In this document: piece after piece, positions 53,637 through 62,475 of the stretch
How the letters are laid out: every line of letters begins with the position of its first letter
Position numbering within the stretch: position 1 is the stretch's first letter
Source: an uncultured Eubacterium sp.
GTDB lineage: Bacteria; Bacillota; Clostridia; Lachnospirales; CAG-274
Assembly: GCA_900551755.1 (NCBI GenBank)
Contig: URXK01000001.1
Coordinates: 186,001 to 250,000 of the forward strand
DNA: 64,000 nucleotides
Reading direction: 5' to 3'
Made by a program: the position numbers and the translations under genes
The notes under the pieces: generated by a model
What the model saw: only the letters and a program-made list of their open reading frames with translations
What the model was told of the DNA's origin: nothing
Databases searched by the model: none

Positions 53637-55808
53637 GTGGAAATAGATATGAAAGATATATGTATTATAAAGAAAGATGGCACATTAGAGCCTTTTGATT
53701 CCACAAAGATTGTGGCAGCTATTACTAAGTCTGCCAATAGAGTAATGTTCTCTTTTACTCAGGAACAGTATGAAAATGTTGTTGATTGGGTAGAGTCACA
53801 TATTGATGAAAGCGGGTCTAAGAATATTCCTATTCAGACTATGCACAACCTTGTTGAAAGTGCTCTTGAGGCTATTGAGCCAAAGGTAGCTAAAAGCTAC
53901 AAGGATTATCGTAATTATAAGAAAGACTTTGTTCATATGCTTGATGATGTTTATCAGAAAGCACAAAGTATAATGTATATTGGTGATAAAGAAAATTCTA
54001 ATACTGATTCAGCATTAGTAGCAACAAAGAGAAGCCTTATTTATAATCATCTTAATAAGGAACTTTATCAAAAATTCTTCCTTACTACTGAAGAAAAACA
54101 GGCTTGTAAGGACGGTTATATTTACATACATGATATGTCTGCTAGACGAGATACAATGAACTGTTGTTTATTTGATATGGGTGCTGTACTTAAGGGTGGC
54201 TTTGAAATGGGTAACCTTTGGTACAATGAGCCTAATTCATTACCAGTTGCTTTTGATGTTATTGGTGATGTTGTTTTATCAACAGCTAGTCAGCAGTACG
54301 GCGGATTTACAGTGCCAGAAATTGATAAGATTTTATCTCCTTATGCACAGAAAAGTTATAACAAATACTGTCAGGAATTAAAAACTTATGTTAAGGATAT
54401 TAAGGGCTGTGATGAACTTTCTGTTGAAGATTTAAAATATATTGATGAAGTAGCTTGTAAAAAGGTAAGAAGAGAGTTTGAGCAGGGATTTCAGGGTATT
54501 GAATATAAACTTAACTCTGTAGGTTCTTCAAGGGGTGATTATCCATTTATTACTATTACTCTTGGTCTTGCTAAAGATAGATTTGGTAAAATGGCTGCAA
54601 TTACAGCTCTTGATGTTCATAAGGGTGGTCAGGGTAGAAAAGACAACAAAAAGCCTGTTCTTTTCCCTAAGATTGTTTTCCTTTATGATAAGGAACTTCA
54701 TAGCGAAGGTAAGGAACTTTATGATGTTTTCCTTGCTGGTGTAGATTGTTCATCAAAGACTATGTATCCAGATTGGCTTAGCCTTTCTGGTGATAGCTAT
54801 GTTGCCGAGGCTTATAAAAAGTACGGTGTTGTTATTAGCCCTATGGGTTGTAGAGCTTTTCTTTCTCTTTGGTTTGAAAGAGGTGGTATGAAGCCTGCTG
54901 ATGCTAATGATAAGGCTGTTACTGTAGGTAGATTTAACCTTGGTGCAATAAGTTTGCATTTACCAATGATTTTGGCAAAGGCTAGGTCTGAAAGTAGAGA
55001 TTTCTATGAAGTTTTAGATTATTACCTTGAGATGATTAGAACTCTCCATAAAAAGACTATTGATTATTTAGGCGAAATGAAGGCATCAACTAACCCTGTT
55101 GCTTATTGTGAGGGTGGTTTCTATGGCGGTCATTTAAAGCCAAATGACAAAATTAAGCCATTACTTAAGTCTTGTACAATTAGCTTTGGTATTACTGCTC
55201 TTAATGAACTTCAAGAGCTTTATAACCAAAAGAGCCTTGTTGAAGATGGCCAGTTTGCTATTGAAGTAATGGAATATATTAATAAAAAGGTTGACCAGTA
55301 TAAGGAAGAAGACGGTATTTTATATGCTCTCTATGGTACACCAGCTGAAAGTCTTTGTGGCTTACAGGTTAAGCAGTTTAGAAAGAAGTTTGGTATAATT
55401 GCTAATGTATCTGATAGAGAATATGTATCAAATAGCTTCCATTGCCATGTTAAGGAGGATATTACTCCAATTCAGAAGCAAAACCTTGAAAAGAGATTTT
55501 GGAATTTAATGAATGGTGGCAAGATACAGTATGTTAAATATCCTATTTCTTATAATAAGGACGCTATAATTACTCTTATTGAAAGAGCAATGGATATGGG
55601 CTTCTATGAGGGTGTTAATTTGAGCCTTTCTTATTGTGATGATTGTGGTCATCAGGAGCTTGATATGGATGTATGTCCTAAGTGTGGAAGTACAAACCTT
55701 ACTAAGATTGAAAGAATGAATGGATATTTAAGTTATTCAAGAGTTAGTGGTGATACTAGACTTAATGAGGCTAAGATGGCTGAAATAGCTGACAGAGTAA
55801 GCATGTAA
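53637..55808 (+). CDS. nrdD: Anaerobic (class III) ribonucleoside-triphosphate reductase
   Basis: A 723-residue glycyl radical enzyme that makes deoxyribonucleotides without oxygen. An ATP-cone regulatory domain occupies about residues 5-95 (IIKKDGTLEPFDSTKIVAAI). The zinc site is CDDCGHQELDMDVCPKCG near 667-684. The radical glycine lies in RVSGDTRLNEAK near 704, close to the C-terminus. The start is GTG at 53637 after AGGAGG; an ATG 12 bases later is too far from it. Regulated by paired NrdR boxes. Confidence 0.97.
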   Translation: MEIDMKDICIIKKDGTLEPFDSTKIVAAITKSANRVMFSFTQEQYENVVDWVESHIDESGSKNIPIQTMHNLVESALEAIEPKVAKSYKDYRNYKKDFVHMLDDVYQKAQSIMYIGDKENSNTDSALVATKRSLIYNHLNKELYQKFFLTTEEKQACKDGYIYIHDMSARRDTMNCCLFDMGAVLKGGFEMGNLWYNEPNSLPVAFDVIGDVVLSTASQQYGGFTVPEIDKILSPYAQKSYNKYCQELKTYVKDIKGCDELSVEDLKYIDEVACKKVRREFEQGFQGIEYKLNSVGSSRGDYPFITITLGLAKDRFGKMAAITALDVHKGGQGRKDNKKPVLFPKIVFLYDKELHSEGKELYDVFLAGVDCSSKTMYPDWLSLSGDSYVAEAYKKYGVVISPMGCRAFLSLWFERGGMKPADANDKAVTVGRFNLGAISLHLPMILAKARSESRDFYEVLDYYLEMIRTLHKKTIDYLGEMKASTNPVAYCEGGFYGGHLKPNDKIKPLLKSCTISFGITALNELQELYNQKSLVEDGQFAIEVMEYINKKVDQYKEEDGILYALYGTPAESLCGLQVKQFRKKFGIIANVSDREYVSNSFHCHVKEDITPIQKQNLEKRFWNLMNGGKIQYVKYPISYNKDAIITLIERAMDMGFYEGVNLSLSYCDDCGHQELDMDVCPKCGSTNLTKIERMNGYLSYSRVSGDTRLNEAKMAEIADRVSM

Positions 55809-55861
55809 ATCACCGAAGGCGAACAAATGGAGCAAGCTCCGATTTGTCGCCGAGGTGATTT
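55807..55861. repeat. Large near-perfect hairpin after nrdD
   Basis: Stacked arms AAATCACC/GGTGATTT, GGCG/CGCC, ACAAAT/ATTTGT and GGAGC/GCTCC meet at an AA loop. The nrdD stop lies in the left arm and a T run follows about six bases beyond. It could be a terminator or a mobile palindromic element. Confidence 0.85.
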
Positions 55862-55994
55862 ATCGAGTCTTTTTTGTAGTGATAGGAAGTATCGCAAAGA
55901 GAAATCTAATATGCGGAGCATATAAGCAAAAAAGATGAGATATGCTGAAAGAAAATAAGAATAGTATATAAGTATTTTACTTACTAACTAAAAA

Positions 55995-56014
55995 AGGATA
56001 AACATTGTTATCCT
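55995..56014. repeat. Small hairpin in the nrdD-nrdG gap
   Basis: AGGATAA and TTATCCT with a six-base loop. Confidence 0.6.
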
Positions 56015-56034
56015 ATTTAAAATAAAAACACAAA

Positions 56035-56066
56035 CTAAACAAGTACGCTACGGCGTACTTTGTTTA
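56035..56066. repeat. GTACGC palindrome before nrdG
   Basis: AAGTACGC-TACG-GCGTACTT with extended AAAC/GTTT flanks, just before the nrdG ribosome site. Confidence 0.7.
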
Positions 56067-56084
56067 ATGCAATGGAGAAGAAAA

Positions 56085-56576
56085 ATGAGATACCATAATA
56101 TAACTCACGATGATATGTTAAACGGTGAAGGTTTAAGAACTGTACTTTGGGTAAGTGGTTGTGAGCATCACTGTAATAATTGTCAAAATCCTATTACTTG
56201 GGATATAAACGGTGGTCTTCTTTTTGATGAAAATGCAGAAAGAGAGCTATTTGAATGTCTTGCACCAGGATATATTGAAGGTGTGACATTTAGTGGAGGC
56301 GACCCTCTACACACATCAAATAGAGATGAAATAACAAGATTAGCTAAAAAGGTTAAGGAGAAATATCCTAACAAGAATATATGGCTTTACACAGGCTATT
56401 TATGGGAGCAAATAAGCAACCTTGAAATAGTTAATTATGTTGATGTTATTGTAGATGGTAAGTTTGTTGAAGAATTAAAGGACAATATGTTACATTGGAA
56501 AGGTTCAAGCAACCAAAGAATTATTAATGTACCAGCAACATTAAAAAAGGGCGAAGTTGTTCTTTTTGAAGATTAA
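56085..56576 (+). CDS. nrdG: Anaerobic ribonucleotide reductase activating protein
   Basis: A 163-residue radical SAM activase that puts the glycyl radical on NrdD. The cluster motif is SGCEHHCNNCQNP (C-x3-C-x2-C) near residues 24-36, and TFSGGDPLH near 72-80 binds SAM. The ATG at 56085 follows GGAG at 56074-56077. It is separated from nrdD by about 275 bases of hairpins and lies 12 bases before dut. Confidence 0.97.
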   Translation: MRYHNITHDDMLNGEGLRTVLWVSGCEHHCNNCQNPITWDINGGLLFDENAERELFECLAPGYIEGVTFSGGDPLHTSNRDEITRLAKKVKEKYPNKNIWLYTGYLWEQISNLEIVNYVDVIVDGKFVEELKDNMLHWKGSSNQRIINVPATLKKGEVVLFED

Positions 56577-56588
56577 GGAGAAAATAAA

Positions 56589-57107
56589 ATGACTGATAAC
56601 AAAATTTATTTTGCAAAGGTTAGAGAAGATGCAAAAATTCCAGAAAGAGAAATTTGGAATGCAGGTATAGATATTTACCCTTGTTTTGATGAAGATTATA
56701 TGATAATTGAACCTCATAGTACAGCTCTTGTGCCAACAGGAATTGCAAGTGCTATACCTGTTGATTATTACATACAAATTCACGAAAGAGGTTCATCAGG
56801 TAGCAAGGGCATTAAGTATAGTGCTGGTGTAATTGATTCAAGCTACAGAGGTGAGTGGTTTTTAGCAACAACTAACACTAATGACAAGCCAGTGTTAATA
56901 AGTAAACTTAATATGGATAGTATTCCATCAAGTGTTAAGGAAGTTATTGAAAAGGCATATATTGTTTATCCTTACACAAAGGCACTTTTCCAGGGAATAG
57001 TTCACAATGTTCATAATGAGCTTGAAAGAGAAGAAATAAGCTATGATGAATTGCAGGCTATACCATCTGAAAGAGGTAGTGGCAAATTAGGCAGTAGTGG
57101 TAAATAA
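56589..57107 (+). CDS. dut: dUTPase family protein
   Basis: A 172-residue trimeric-type dUTP pyrophosphatase. Motifs in order: AGIDIYP (near 26-32), HERGSSGSKG (near 65-74), GVIDSSYRGEW (near 81-91), LFQGIVHNV (near 138) and the C-terminal glycine-rich SERGSGKLGSSGK. It is about 20 residues longer than typical because of an insert after motif 3. It removes dUTP and supplies dUMP, fitting its place behind nrdDG. Confidence 0.92.
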   Translation: MTDNKIYFAKVREDAKIPEREIWNAGIDIYPCFDEDYMIIEPHSTALVPTGIASAIPVDYYIQIHERGSSGSKGIKYSAGVIDSSYRGEWFLATTNTNDKPVLISKLNMDSIPSSVKEVIEKAYIVYPYTKALFQGIVHNVHNELEREEISYDELQAIPSERGSGKLGSSGK

Positions 57108-57118
57108 TTAAAAAAGTA

Positions 57119-57158
57119 AAGGCTATTGAGAACGATAAAAGTTTTCAATAGCTTTTTT
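57119..57158 (+). terminator. Terminator after dut
   Basis: AAGGCTATTGAGAAC with GTTTTCAATAGCTT, then a T run. Confidence 0.9.
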
Positions 57159-57162
57159 GTTT

Positions 57163-57627
57163 TTATATTTCCTTAATTACGCCACAAGCAATTTTTTCGC
57201 CACTATTTCCACTAGGTTGAGTTTTAAAATTATCAAGCATTAAATGAATTACAACAGTTTTACCAATTATTTCATCAACATTAAATCTGTCTGTAAGCAC
57301 CGACATATATGCGTGACCATTATTGCCAAAAAGGGGAGGCAAATCTCCTGAATGATATGGGTGAATACAGTTATTAGGATTGTAGTGAGATTTTGTATCA
57401 GCAAAAGGGTCATTTTCATTTCCTGTACAACTTTCACCTTGATGAATATGAAAAGCAAAAATATTATTGTTACATTTTTCTGTAGAATTGGGTAAATTAA
57501 ATATACGAGCAGTAACTAATGTGCCATTATTACATTGATAAAATTGAACTGTTCCTGAAATCTTAGGATATTTGTTACTACCGTTTATAATTGCTATAGC
57601 TTTTGGATAGCAGGTTTTGTTTGCCAT
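57163..57627 (-). CDS. sodC: Cu/Zn superoxide dismutase-like protein without signal peptide
   Basis: A 154-residue SodC-family protein. Copper and zinc ligands appear intact: FAFHIHQGESC (near 58-68), SHYNP (near 80), HPYHSGDLPPLFGNNGHA (near 89-106) and VVIHLMLDNFKTQPSGNSG (near 125-143). No signal peptide or lipobox precedes it, so it should be cytoplasmic, unlike most bacterial SodC. Whether it is an active dismutase or a metal-binding relative is open. It is transcribed toward dut and shares the terminator region. Confidence 0.9.
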   Translation of the reverse strand: MANKTCYPKAIAIINGSNKYPKISGTVQFYQCNNGTLVTARIFNLPNSTEKCNNNIFAFHIHQGESCTGNENDPFADTKSHYNPNNCIHPYHSGDLPPLFGNNGHAYMSVLTDRFNVDEIIGKTVVIHLMLDNFKTQPSGNSGEKIACGVIKEI

Positions 57628-57708
57628 ATATTGCTCCTTAATAATATATATTAATATATGTCAATATAGGTTTGAAGTTTCATAATATATAAATAGGTGG
57701 ATAGATTT

Positions 57709-59100
57709 ATGAATAACAAATTTAAAGAGTATTTTAAGTTAAATGAAAACAATACAAGTATTAAGACAGAGGTATTGGCTGGTATAACTAATTATTTTAC
57801 AATTATTTATGCTGTTTTACTTGTTCCTGAAATACTTATAGAAATATTTAGAAATAGCTATAATGTGGATTTTATTGACAATATATTTGTTGCCCTTACG
57901 GCTATTTCTTTTTTATCAGCTGGTATCGCATCTATTTTTATGGGTTTGTTTGTAAATATGCCTTTTGTACAAGGTCCTAGTGTTGCTATTGCTACATTTG
58001 TTACTTTTACAATTTGTAAGGGCTTTGGCTATAGTTATAATCAAGGTTTGGCAATAATATTTATATCTGGAATAATTTTTTATTTGTTGGCCGTTACAGG
58101 AGTAGAGGAAAAGCTGCACAAAGCTATACCTAATAATTTAAAGTATGCTGTTAGTGCTGGCATAGGCTTTTTTATAGCTTGTACTGGACTTTATAAGGCA
58201 CATATTTTAGAGCATAATATTAATGGCGGATTTGCCACTATATTTGGAACAAATCTTAATGAAAGTAATAATGTTAGTGCTTTGCTTACAATTGTTATGG
58301 TTGTTATTATAGTTATTATGCTTAAAAGAAATATACACGGCTCTGTATTTATTGGTAAGATATTGTGTATAATTTTTGCTATACCATTAGGTCTTGTTCA
58401 TTTGAAAGGTGATGGGTTTAATTTTGGCATAAATTTAAGAGGTTGGATTTTAAAGCCAGAGTTTAATGGGTTAATTGATTTTAGCAATAGAAATACAATA
58501 TTTATGACATTGCTTAGCATATTTGTAATTATTTTTTCTCTGTGTATTATGGATATTTTTGAAACAATGTCTATGCTTATTGCAATGGATAATTATATTG
58601 GCTTTTGCAGAAAAAAGAATAACGGTAACAAAAATATACCAAGAATACTTGAGGTCGATGCTGTTACTACATCAATTGGAGCTTTAATTGGTTCGACAAG
58701 TATATCTACTTATGTTGAGTCATCGGCTGGTATAGTTGAAGGTGGCAGAACTGGACTTACTTCTGTAGTTACAGGCATTCTGTTTATATGTACTTTGCCA
58801 TTTACACCCTTTGTAACCCTTATTCCGTCATCAGCAACAGCTACGACTCTTATTGTTGCTGGTGTGTTAATGATGGGAGTATTAAAATATATTGATTTTG
58901 AAGATATAACAGAAGCTGTTCCTGCTTTTTTCACAATGATAATTATGCCTTTAACTAATAGCTTATTAACTGGTGTAAGTGTAGGAATTATAAGCTATAT
59001 TTTTATTCATATTTTTGTTAAGCACAATAAAAAGATTAGCCCATTGCTTTATATTTTAGGTGGGTTTATGCTTATTTCTTTTACCTTATTACCTAGATAG
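57709..59100 (+). CDS. NCS2 family purine permease (guanine/hypoxanthine type)
   Basis: A 463-residue membrane transporter with about twelve hydrophobic segments. Family marks are EVLAGITNYFTIIYAVLLVPEIL near the start, the GAVTTSIGALIGSTSISTYVESSAGI-type segment (seen as VDAVTTSIGALIGSTS then YVESSAGIVEGGRTG) near 320-350. This corresponds to the AzgA/PbuG branch, which imports adenine, guanine or hypoxanthine with protons. The ATG at 57709 follows AGGTGG by eight bases. Confidence 0.93.
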   Translation: MNNKFKEYFKLNENNTSIKTEVLAGITNYFTIIYAVLLVPEILIEIFRNSYNVDFIDNIFVALTAISFLSAGIASIFMGLFVNMPFVQGPSVAIATFVTFTICKGFGYSYNQGLAIIFISGIIFYLLAVTGVEEKLHKAIPNNLKYAVSAGIGFFIACTGLYKAHILEHNINGGFATIFGTNLNESNNVSALLTIVMVVIIVIMLKRNIHGSVFIGKILCIIFAIPLGLVHLKGDGFNFGINLRGWILKPEFNGLIDFSNRNTIFMTLLSIFVIIFSLCIMDIFETMSMLIAMDNYIGFCRKKNNGNKNIPRILEVDAVTTSIGALIGSTSISTYVESSAGIVEGGRTGLTSVVTGILFICTLPFTPFVTLIPSSATATTLIVAGVLMMGVLKYIDFEDITEAVPAFFTMIIMPLTNSLLTGVSVGIISYIFIHIFVKHNKKISPLLYILGGFMLISFTLLPR

Positions 59101-59150
59101 TGTAATAAAGTTGGCAACTTCTTCATATAAATAAGAAGAGGTGAATTTTT

Positions 59151-59936
59151 ATGGATAAAAAATACTATTCAGCAAGGCACAGAAGAATAAAAAGAGGATA
59201 TTCTAATAAAAAAAGTGATAAAAATAATGATAAATCTACATTTATATTAAGACTTAATATATGTTTAGGTATAGCAATTATTTTAATAGGTATTTTTCAG
59301 TTAAATCCAAGTATTGGAAGTAAAATAAAGTCATATTTAACAATAAATACATCAGCTGACACTGTTAAAAGTAGTGCAGAGGGTATTAAGGAATTTGTTA
59401 TAGATGCAAAAAGTGTTGGCTTTTTTAATAGTGATGATTTTATATTAGATGATGAGTCTATAGAATATATAAATAATTTAGAAAAAAATTCCTACTATAA
59501 TAAGCAGAAAAAAGTTGAAAGTCAAAATGAAGCACCTAGTGAAATGTGGAAAAAACCGGTTAGTGATGGTACAATTACTGATGTTTTTGGCAGCAGAAAT
59601 AACCCAGTAACAGGCAAGAATGAAAATCATAAGGGAATAGATATAGGTGTAGCTACTAATAGTGAGGCTAGGGCTGTTAAAAGTGGTGTAGTAATTGATA
59701 AAGGATATTCTAGTAGTTATGGTAATTGGGTAAAATACAAAACTTATGATAATTATGTTATAATGTATGCCCATCTTACATCAGTTGATGTTGAAAAAAA
59801 TCAGAAAATAAAGCAAGGACAGGTTTTAGCTCACACTGGTAGTACAGGTAATTCTACAGGACCTCATTTGCATTATGAAATAATGAAGGATAATCAATAT
59901 TTAAATCCGTATGATTACTATATGAAAGGCAATTAA
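59151..59936 (+). CDS. M23 family metallopeptidase, membrane-anchored
   Basis: A 261-residue protein with a basic N-terminal tail, one membrane segment at about residues 27-45 and an extracytoplasmic C-terminal LytM/M23 domain. Zinc ligands are His and Asp in NHKGIDIG near 161-168 and the HLH of GPHLHYE near 241-247. It probably cuts peptidoglycan cross-bridges, or acts as a sporulation-type SpoIIQ-like factor; no partner gene is near to decide. GAGGTG precedes the ATG. Confidence 0.93.
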   Translation: MDKKYYSARHRRIKRGYSNKKSDKNNDKSTFILRLNICLGIAIILIGIFQLNPSIGSKIKSYLTINTSADTVKSSAEGIKEFVIDAKSVGFFNSDDFILDDESIEYINNLEKNSYYNKQKKVESQNEAPSEMWKKPVSDGTITDVFGSRNNPVTGKNENHKGIDIGVATNSEARAVKSGVVIDKGYSSSYGNWVKYKTYDNYVIMYAHLTSVDVEKNQKIKQGQVLAHTGSTGNSTGPHLHYEIMKDNQYLNPYDYYMKGN

Positions 59937-59950
59937 AGTGTAGTTTTATA

Positions 59951-59977
59951 GAACCCCCTCATTCACTGAGGGGGTTC
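59951..59977. repeat. Perfect hairpin between converging genes
   Basis: Arms GAACCCCCTCA and TGAGGGGGTTC with a five-base loop. No T run on either side. The minus-strand reading GGAACCCCCTCAGT resembles the start of the repeat at 6853. Confidence 0.75.
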
Positions 59978-59997
59978 CTCAATCAACTTCATTTTAA

Positions 59998-60918
59998 CTA
60001 AATAGTATAAAACTTAATACCACCATAAGCAAATAACTTCTGTGTTGACTCTTTCAATTCTATTACATCATTTTTCAAATCAGTAAAAGTTATTTTATAA
60101 TCATCAGAGAAAATACATTCAGCATTACCTTCTGATGTAATAGTGGCTGTACCTTCTGTTACAATATCTTTGCCATTGCCAGCTATAACTTGATATTTAA
60201 AGCTTTTTCCAGCAACAACATTACTTATGATTAATGTTTTGGCAGTAGCAGAAGAACCAGCAGAGTATTTACCAGCTTTAAAGTTAGTATAAGGGTCATT
60301 TTTTGTTGTAGAGCTTGTTTTGGTATTAGTATTTGTACTCATTGATGTTTTATGTACATAAGTTGCTATAGAACTAGGATACATTTGAGCTTTACCTGTT
60401 TCAGTAACAGTTATTTCGTCACCGTGAATTTCAAAGTTTATGCCATATATATCTGAAATTTTAGAAGTAGCAGAATAACCAGAAATATTAGCTGTACCAG
60501 TTACTATACTTGTATTATCTTTTCTAAATTCATAATTAAATGTAGATGTTGTTACATTACTTATTATAAGTTTGTTGGCATCTATATCACCACTAGTTGC
60601 TAAAATATACACTTTGTTTGCCCAATATGTAGCTTGTGGGTCAGATTGAGTAGTAGTTGTTAAAGTTGCCTGATATTTTTTGTTGTCATAGCTTACATCA
60701 GCACCAATAGCATTAGCAATGGCTCTTATAGGCAAATATGTAGTGCCGTTATATAATAATGTGTTTTCATTAATATTGTTGCCATTTACTATAAGTTTTA
60801 TTTTACCAAATATGACATCTATAGTTTGACTATTTGCACCAAATGAAAGGGCAGGAACTAATACAACAGTTGATACTAATACACCAGAAATAAAACTTTT
60901 AAATGAAAAATTTTTCAT
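59998..60918 (-). CDS. Secreted stalk-domain (copper amine oxidase N-terminal-like) protein
   Basis: A 306-residue exported protein. The signal peptide spans about residues 1-29 (MKNFSFKSFISGVLVSTVVL then PALSFG). Residues about 35-90 form a stalk domain (KLIVNGNNINENTLLYNGTT, YLPIRAIANAIGADV) common in clostridial wall proteins. Two similar beta repeats follow, at about 115-175 and 222-285, both starting LIISNV and containing a VTGTA/VTEGTATI strand. The start is the ATG at 60918 after GAGGGGTG. Function unknown; surface display is likely. Confidence 0.87.
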   Translation of the reverse strand: MKNFSFKSFISGVLVSTVVLVPALSFGANSQTIDVIFGKIKLIVNGNNINENTLLYNGTTYLPIRAIANAIGADVSYDNKKYQATLTTTTQSDPQATYWANKVYILATSGDIDANKLIISNVTTSTFNYEFRKDNTSIVTGTANISGYSATSKISDIYGINFEIHGDEITVTETGKAQMYPSSIATYVHKTSMSTNTNTKTSSTTKNDPYTNFKAGKYSAGSSATAKTLIISNVVAGKSFKYQVIAGNGKDIVTEGTATITSEGNAECIFSDDYKITFTDLKNDVIELKESTQKLFAYGGIKFYTI

Positions 60919-60940
60919 AAAAATCACCCCTCTTTAAAAC

Positions 60941-60966
60941 AAAAAGAGAGCAGATAAACTGCTCTC
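60941..60966 (-). terminator. Terminator of the uxaA-uxaC unit
   Basis: On the minus strand, GAGAGCAG-TTTAT-CTGCTCTC followed by TTTTTG. Confidence 0.9.
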
Positions 60967-60993
60967 TCAAATAATCTAATTAATTATATTTAA

Positions 60994-62397
60994 TTATTTA
61001 TCAAGATTAAAATACTTAGCAGCATTGTTGTAGCAAATATCTTCAACAATCTTGCCAGCGAAAGCAATATCATCAGCGTATTCGCCGTTTTCAATCCAAT
61101 CGCCTAAGATGTTACAAAGAATTCTTCTGAAGTATTCGTGTCTTGGATAAGATAAGAAGCTTCTTGAGTCAGTAAGCATACCAACAAACTTACCGAGTAC
61201 ACCAAGGTTACCAAGAGCCTTAATTTGAGCTTCCATACCGTCCTTATTATCGTTGAACCACCAAGCAGTACCGAACTGAATCTTAGATGCAGCTTCAGTA
61301 CCCTGGAAACAACCAAGAATTGTACCAAATACCTGATTATCAGCTGGATTACCTGCAAATAATAATGTCTTTGGTAAATTGTTGTTATAGTCAAGAGCAT
61401 CTAAAAGACCTGTTAAGCCTTCAACAGTTGACCAGTCAGAAATACAATCGAAACCAGTATCTGGACCCATCTTTTCAAACATTCTAGTGTTATTATCTCT
61501 CTTAATGTTTAAGTGGATTTCCATTGCCCAATCTCTCTTGTGGTATTCAGCACCTAAGAATAACATAAGAGCTGTTCTGTACTGTTCGCATTCTTCCTTG
61601 TTTGGCTTGTTGCCAGCAAGAGCCTTAGCGATAATAGCATCAACTTCAGCTTCTGTAGCCTTGTTAAATGGAACATAAGTAAATGCGTGGTCAGATGCAC
61701 GACAACCTAATTCGTCAAATAAATCCATTCTATCTAAAAGAACAGCCTTTAAGTCAGCAAAAGTCTTGATTTCCTTACCACCAACTTCACCAAGAGTCTT
61801 GATATAGTCAGCATAAGTAGGAGCATCAATATTAAGAGCCTTATCTGGTCTCCAAGCTGGATATACCTTAAATCTATCTTCTTCAGCTGCAATCTTCTTG
61901 TGCCATTCTAATGAGTCAGCTGGGTCATCTGTAGTATTGATAGCCTTAACATTAGACTTAACAATAAGCTCTCTAACTCTGAAATTAGGCTTAGCAAGCA
62001 TTTCGTTAATCTTGTCGTGGATTTCAACAGCGTTATCCTTTGTTAATGGTTCGTGGATACCAAAGTATCTCTGTAATTCAAGATGAGTCCAGTGATATAA
62101 AGGATTACCAATAGCATACTGAATAGTTTCAGCCCACTTAACAAACTTATTAAGCTTGTCAGCATTCTTGCCAGTGATTTCTTCTTCAGGCACACCTAAA
62201 GATCTCATAGCTCTCCACTTGTAGTGGTCACCACCAAGCCATACATCAGAAATATCTTCAAAGTTCTTGTTTTCGTAGATTTCCTGTGGGTTAAGGTGAC
62301 AATGGAAGTCATAAATTGGCTGTGCCTTTGCATAGTCGTGGAATAACTTCTTTGCAGTTTCAGTCTTTAATAAAAAGTTTTCATCAATAAAACCCAT
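60994..62397 (-). CDS. uxaC: Glucuronate (uronate) isomerase
   Basis: A 467-residue isomerase converting glucuronate to fructuronate and galacturonate to tagaturonate. The start has YDFHCHLNPQEIYEN near residues 29-43, a metal-binding HxH of the amidohydrolase fold. Other family segments are NTTDDPADSLEWH and GMLTDSRSFLSYPRHEYFRR near 416-435. GGAGG precedes the ATG. It follows uxaA on the same strand. Confidence 0.97.
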   Translation of the reverse strand: MGFIDENFLLKTETAKKLFHDYAKAQPIYDFHCHLNPQEIYENKNFEDISDVWLGGDHYKWRAMRSLGVPEEEITGKNADKLNKFVKWAETIQYAIGNPLYHWTHLELQRYFGIHEPLTKDNAVEIHDKINEMLAKPNFRVRELIVKSNVKAINTTDDPADSLEWHKKIAAEEDRFKVYPAWRPDKALNIDAPTYADYIKTLGEVGGKEIKTFADLKAVLLDRMDLFDELGCRASDHAFTYVPFNKATEAEVDAIIAKALAGNKPNKEECEQYRTALMLFLGAEYHKRDWAMEIHLNIKRDNNTRMFEKMGPDTGFDCISDWSTVEGLTGLLDALDYNNNLPKTLLFAGNPADNQVFGTILGCFQGTEAASKIQFGTAWWFNDNKDGMEAQIKALGNLGVLGKFVGMLTDSRSFLSYPRHEYFRRILCNILGDWIENGEYADDIAFAGKIVEDICYNNAAKYFNLDK

Positions 62398-62432
62398 TTT
62401 TAGTTTCCTCCAAAAATAATATAAGTTTTAAT

Positions 62433-62453
62433 ATGGGGAGGGTAACTCCCCAT
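62433..62453. repeat. Hairpin between uxaA and uxaC
   Basis: ATGGGGAG-GGTAA-CTCCCCAT, a perfect stem in the 78-base gap, perhaps an mRNA stability element. Confidence 0.65.
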
Positions 62454-62475
62454 TAATATAAATGATATTAAACTA

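Noticed and set aside
54172-54959. Overlapping open frames inside nrdD and other large genes
   Set aside because: They are frame shadows rich in Leu/Ile/Lys with no ribosome site.
59951-59977. Rho-independent terminator
   Set aside because: The stem is perfect, but there is no T run in either direction; it is listed as a repeat.
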